Origin: Deltaproteobacteria bacterium
GTDB lineage: Bacteria; Myxococcota_A; Polyangia; Polyangiales; Polyangiaceae
DNA: 64,000 bases
Assembly: GCA_003235365.1 (NCBI GenBank)
Contig: QJWJ01000438.1
Location: 1-64,000, forward strand
Reading direction: 5' to 3'
Shown: positions 63,772 to 64,000 of the stretch, in pieces
Numbering within the stretch: position 1 is the first letter of the stretch
How the letters are laid out: the number at the start of each line of letters is the position of its first letter
The notes under the pieces: model-generated
The model's database searches: none
What the model saw: the letters and a program-made list of their open reading frames with translations, nothing else
What the model was told of the DNA's origin: nothing
Translations under genes and position numbers: made by a program

Positions 63772-64000
63772 TTACTTCAGATCGATGCAGGCCAGACGAG
63801 AACCGTCGGAGCCGTCGTGGATGACGATCGATTGCGCTTCGGGACGAGCGAGGTGTTGCGCGACTGCTGTCTTTTCACCTGCTCCCGATGCATCGGTGGT
63901 CAGCGTCAACCAGATTTCGTTTTCGGCGACGACTTCGCTCACCGAGGGATCGAGCTTGTAGTGGCCGCCGCCGCTCGCTACCGCACAGGGGAGGTTGTGG
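63772..64000 (-). CDS. Cu/Zn superoxide dismutase-like protein, 3' end only
   Basis: The gene runs off the right edge and has no start in the window, so the ORF track lacks it. The 76 visible codons include GGGHYKLDPSVSEVVAENEIWL and end with SIVIHDGSDGSRLACIDLK and a TAA. The end fits the C-terminal strand of Cu/Zn SOD (VIHxGxDD...RxACGVI), with the GGH(F/Y) copper/zinc region upstream. Some catalytic ligands cannot be judged. It may be a degenerate SOD-fold protein of the type seen in myxobacteria. Confidence 0.6.
   Translation of the reverse strand, partial: HNLPCAVASGGGHYKLDPSVSEVVAENEIWLTLTTDASGAGEKTAVAQHLARPEAQSIVIHDGSDGSRLACIDLK

Overview
The window is high-GC bacterial chromosome that looks like a large-genome member of the Myxococcota (Polyangia-like). 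This placement is inferred from gene content, not from a marker gene. The window has two large membrane-anchored Ser/Thr kinases (one fused to a formylglycine-generating-enzyme fold, one with an N-terminal anti-sigma-type zinc finger). It also has a receiver protein with a Pro/Ala-rich tail, two orphan hybrid histidine kinases, many secreted lipoproteins with low-complexity linkers, a Cys-repeat/PPC lipoprotein next to an S1 protease, and frequent GTG/TTG starts. I see no rRNA, convincing tRNA, CRISPR array, transposase or phage gene, so most of this reads as ordinary chromosome.

Layout. 0-5 kb: an Ig-like/C-type-lectin lipoprotein, a receiver protein, and a Skp(OmpH)-FabZ pair. 5-13.5 kb: a HEYVH metallopeptidase-like lipoprotein, a kinase-FGE fusion, a HAD phosphatase and several unknowns. 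13.7-22.9 kb: a PAS hybrid kinase, a large TPR protein, then tldD / winged-helix regulator / pdxA / zinc-ribbon membrane protein in one direction. 23-29 kb (minus strand): a zinc-finger Ser/Thr kinase, a ferritin-like lipoprotein, and a GntR regulator-trpB-trpA set with an operator-like palindrome upstream of the regulator. 29-35 kb: a polytopic glycosyltransferase-like protein, a 1.1-kb gene-poor stretch, and a coupled pair of Cys-repeat lipoprotein and S1 protease ending in a strong hairpin. 35-44 kb: putA, a GH1 beta-glucosidase, overlapping GT21 (ceramide glucosyltransferase-like) and GT-B genes, and an OmpA-family lipoprotein. 44-50 kb: an orphan ExbD-like protein, a 7-TM hybrid kinase followed by a thioredoxin-fold protein, and a second polytopic membrane protein. 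50-57 kb (mostly minus): zinc-ribbon protein, mscS and an NTF2-like lipoprotein in one run, then an HTH-EIIA regulator divergent from a SulP transporter. 57-64 kb: a GH30 lipoprotein, a KduD-like SDR, a COQ4-like gene with two tandem TetR-type palindromes upstream, a TetR regulator that has no usable start codon in its frame, and the 3' end of a Cu/Zn-SOD-like gene running off the right edge.

Connections that look meaningful: trpBA downstream of a GntR/UTRA regulator; overlapping glycolipid-type glycosyltransferases; SulP paired with an EIIA-domain regulator; COQ4-like gene divergent from TetR with two operators between them; and a protease translated together with a repeat-bearing lipoprotein. 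Short dispersed intergenic repeats link the 7-, 23-, 31- and 38.8-kb gaps.
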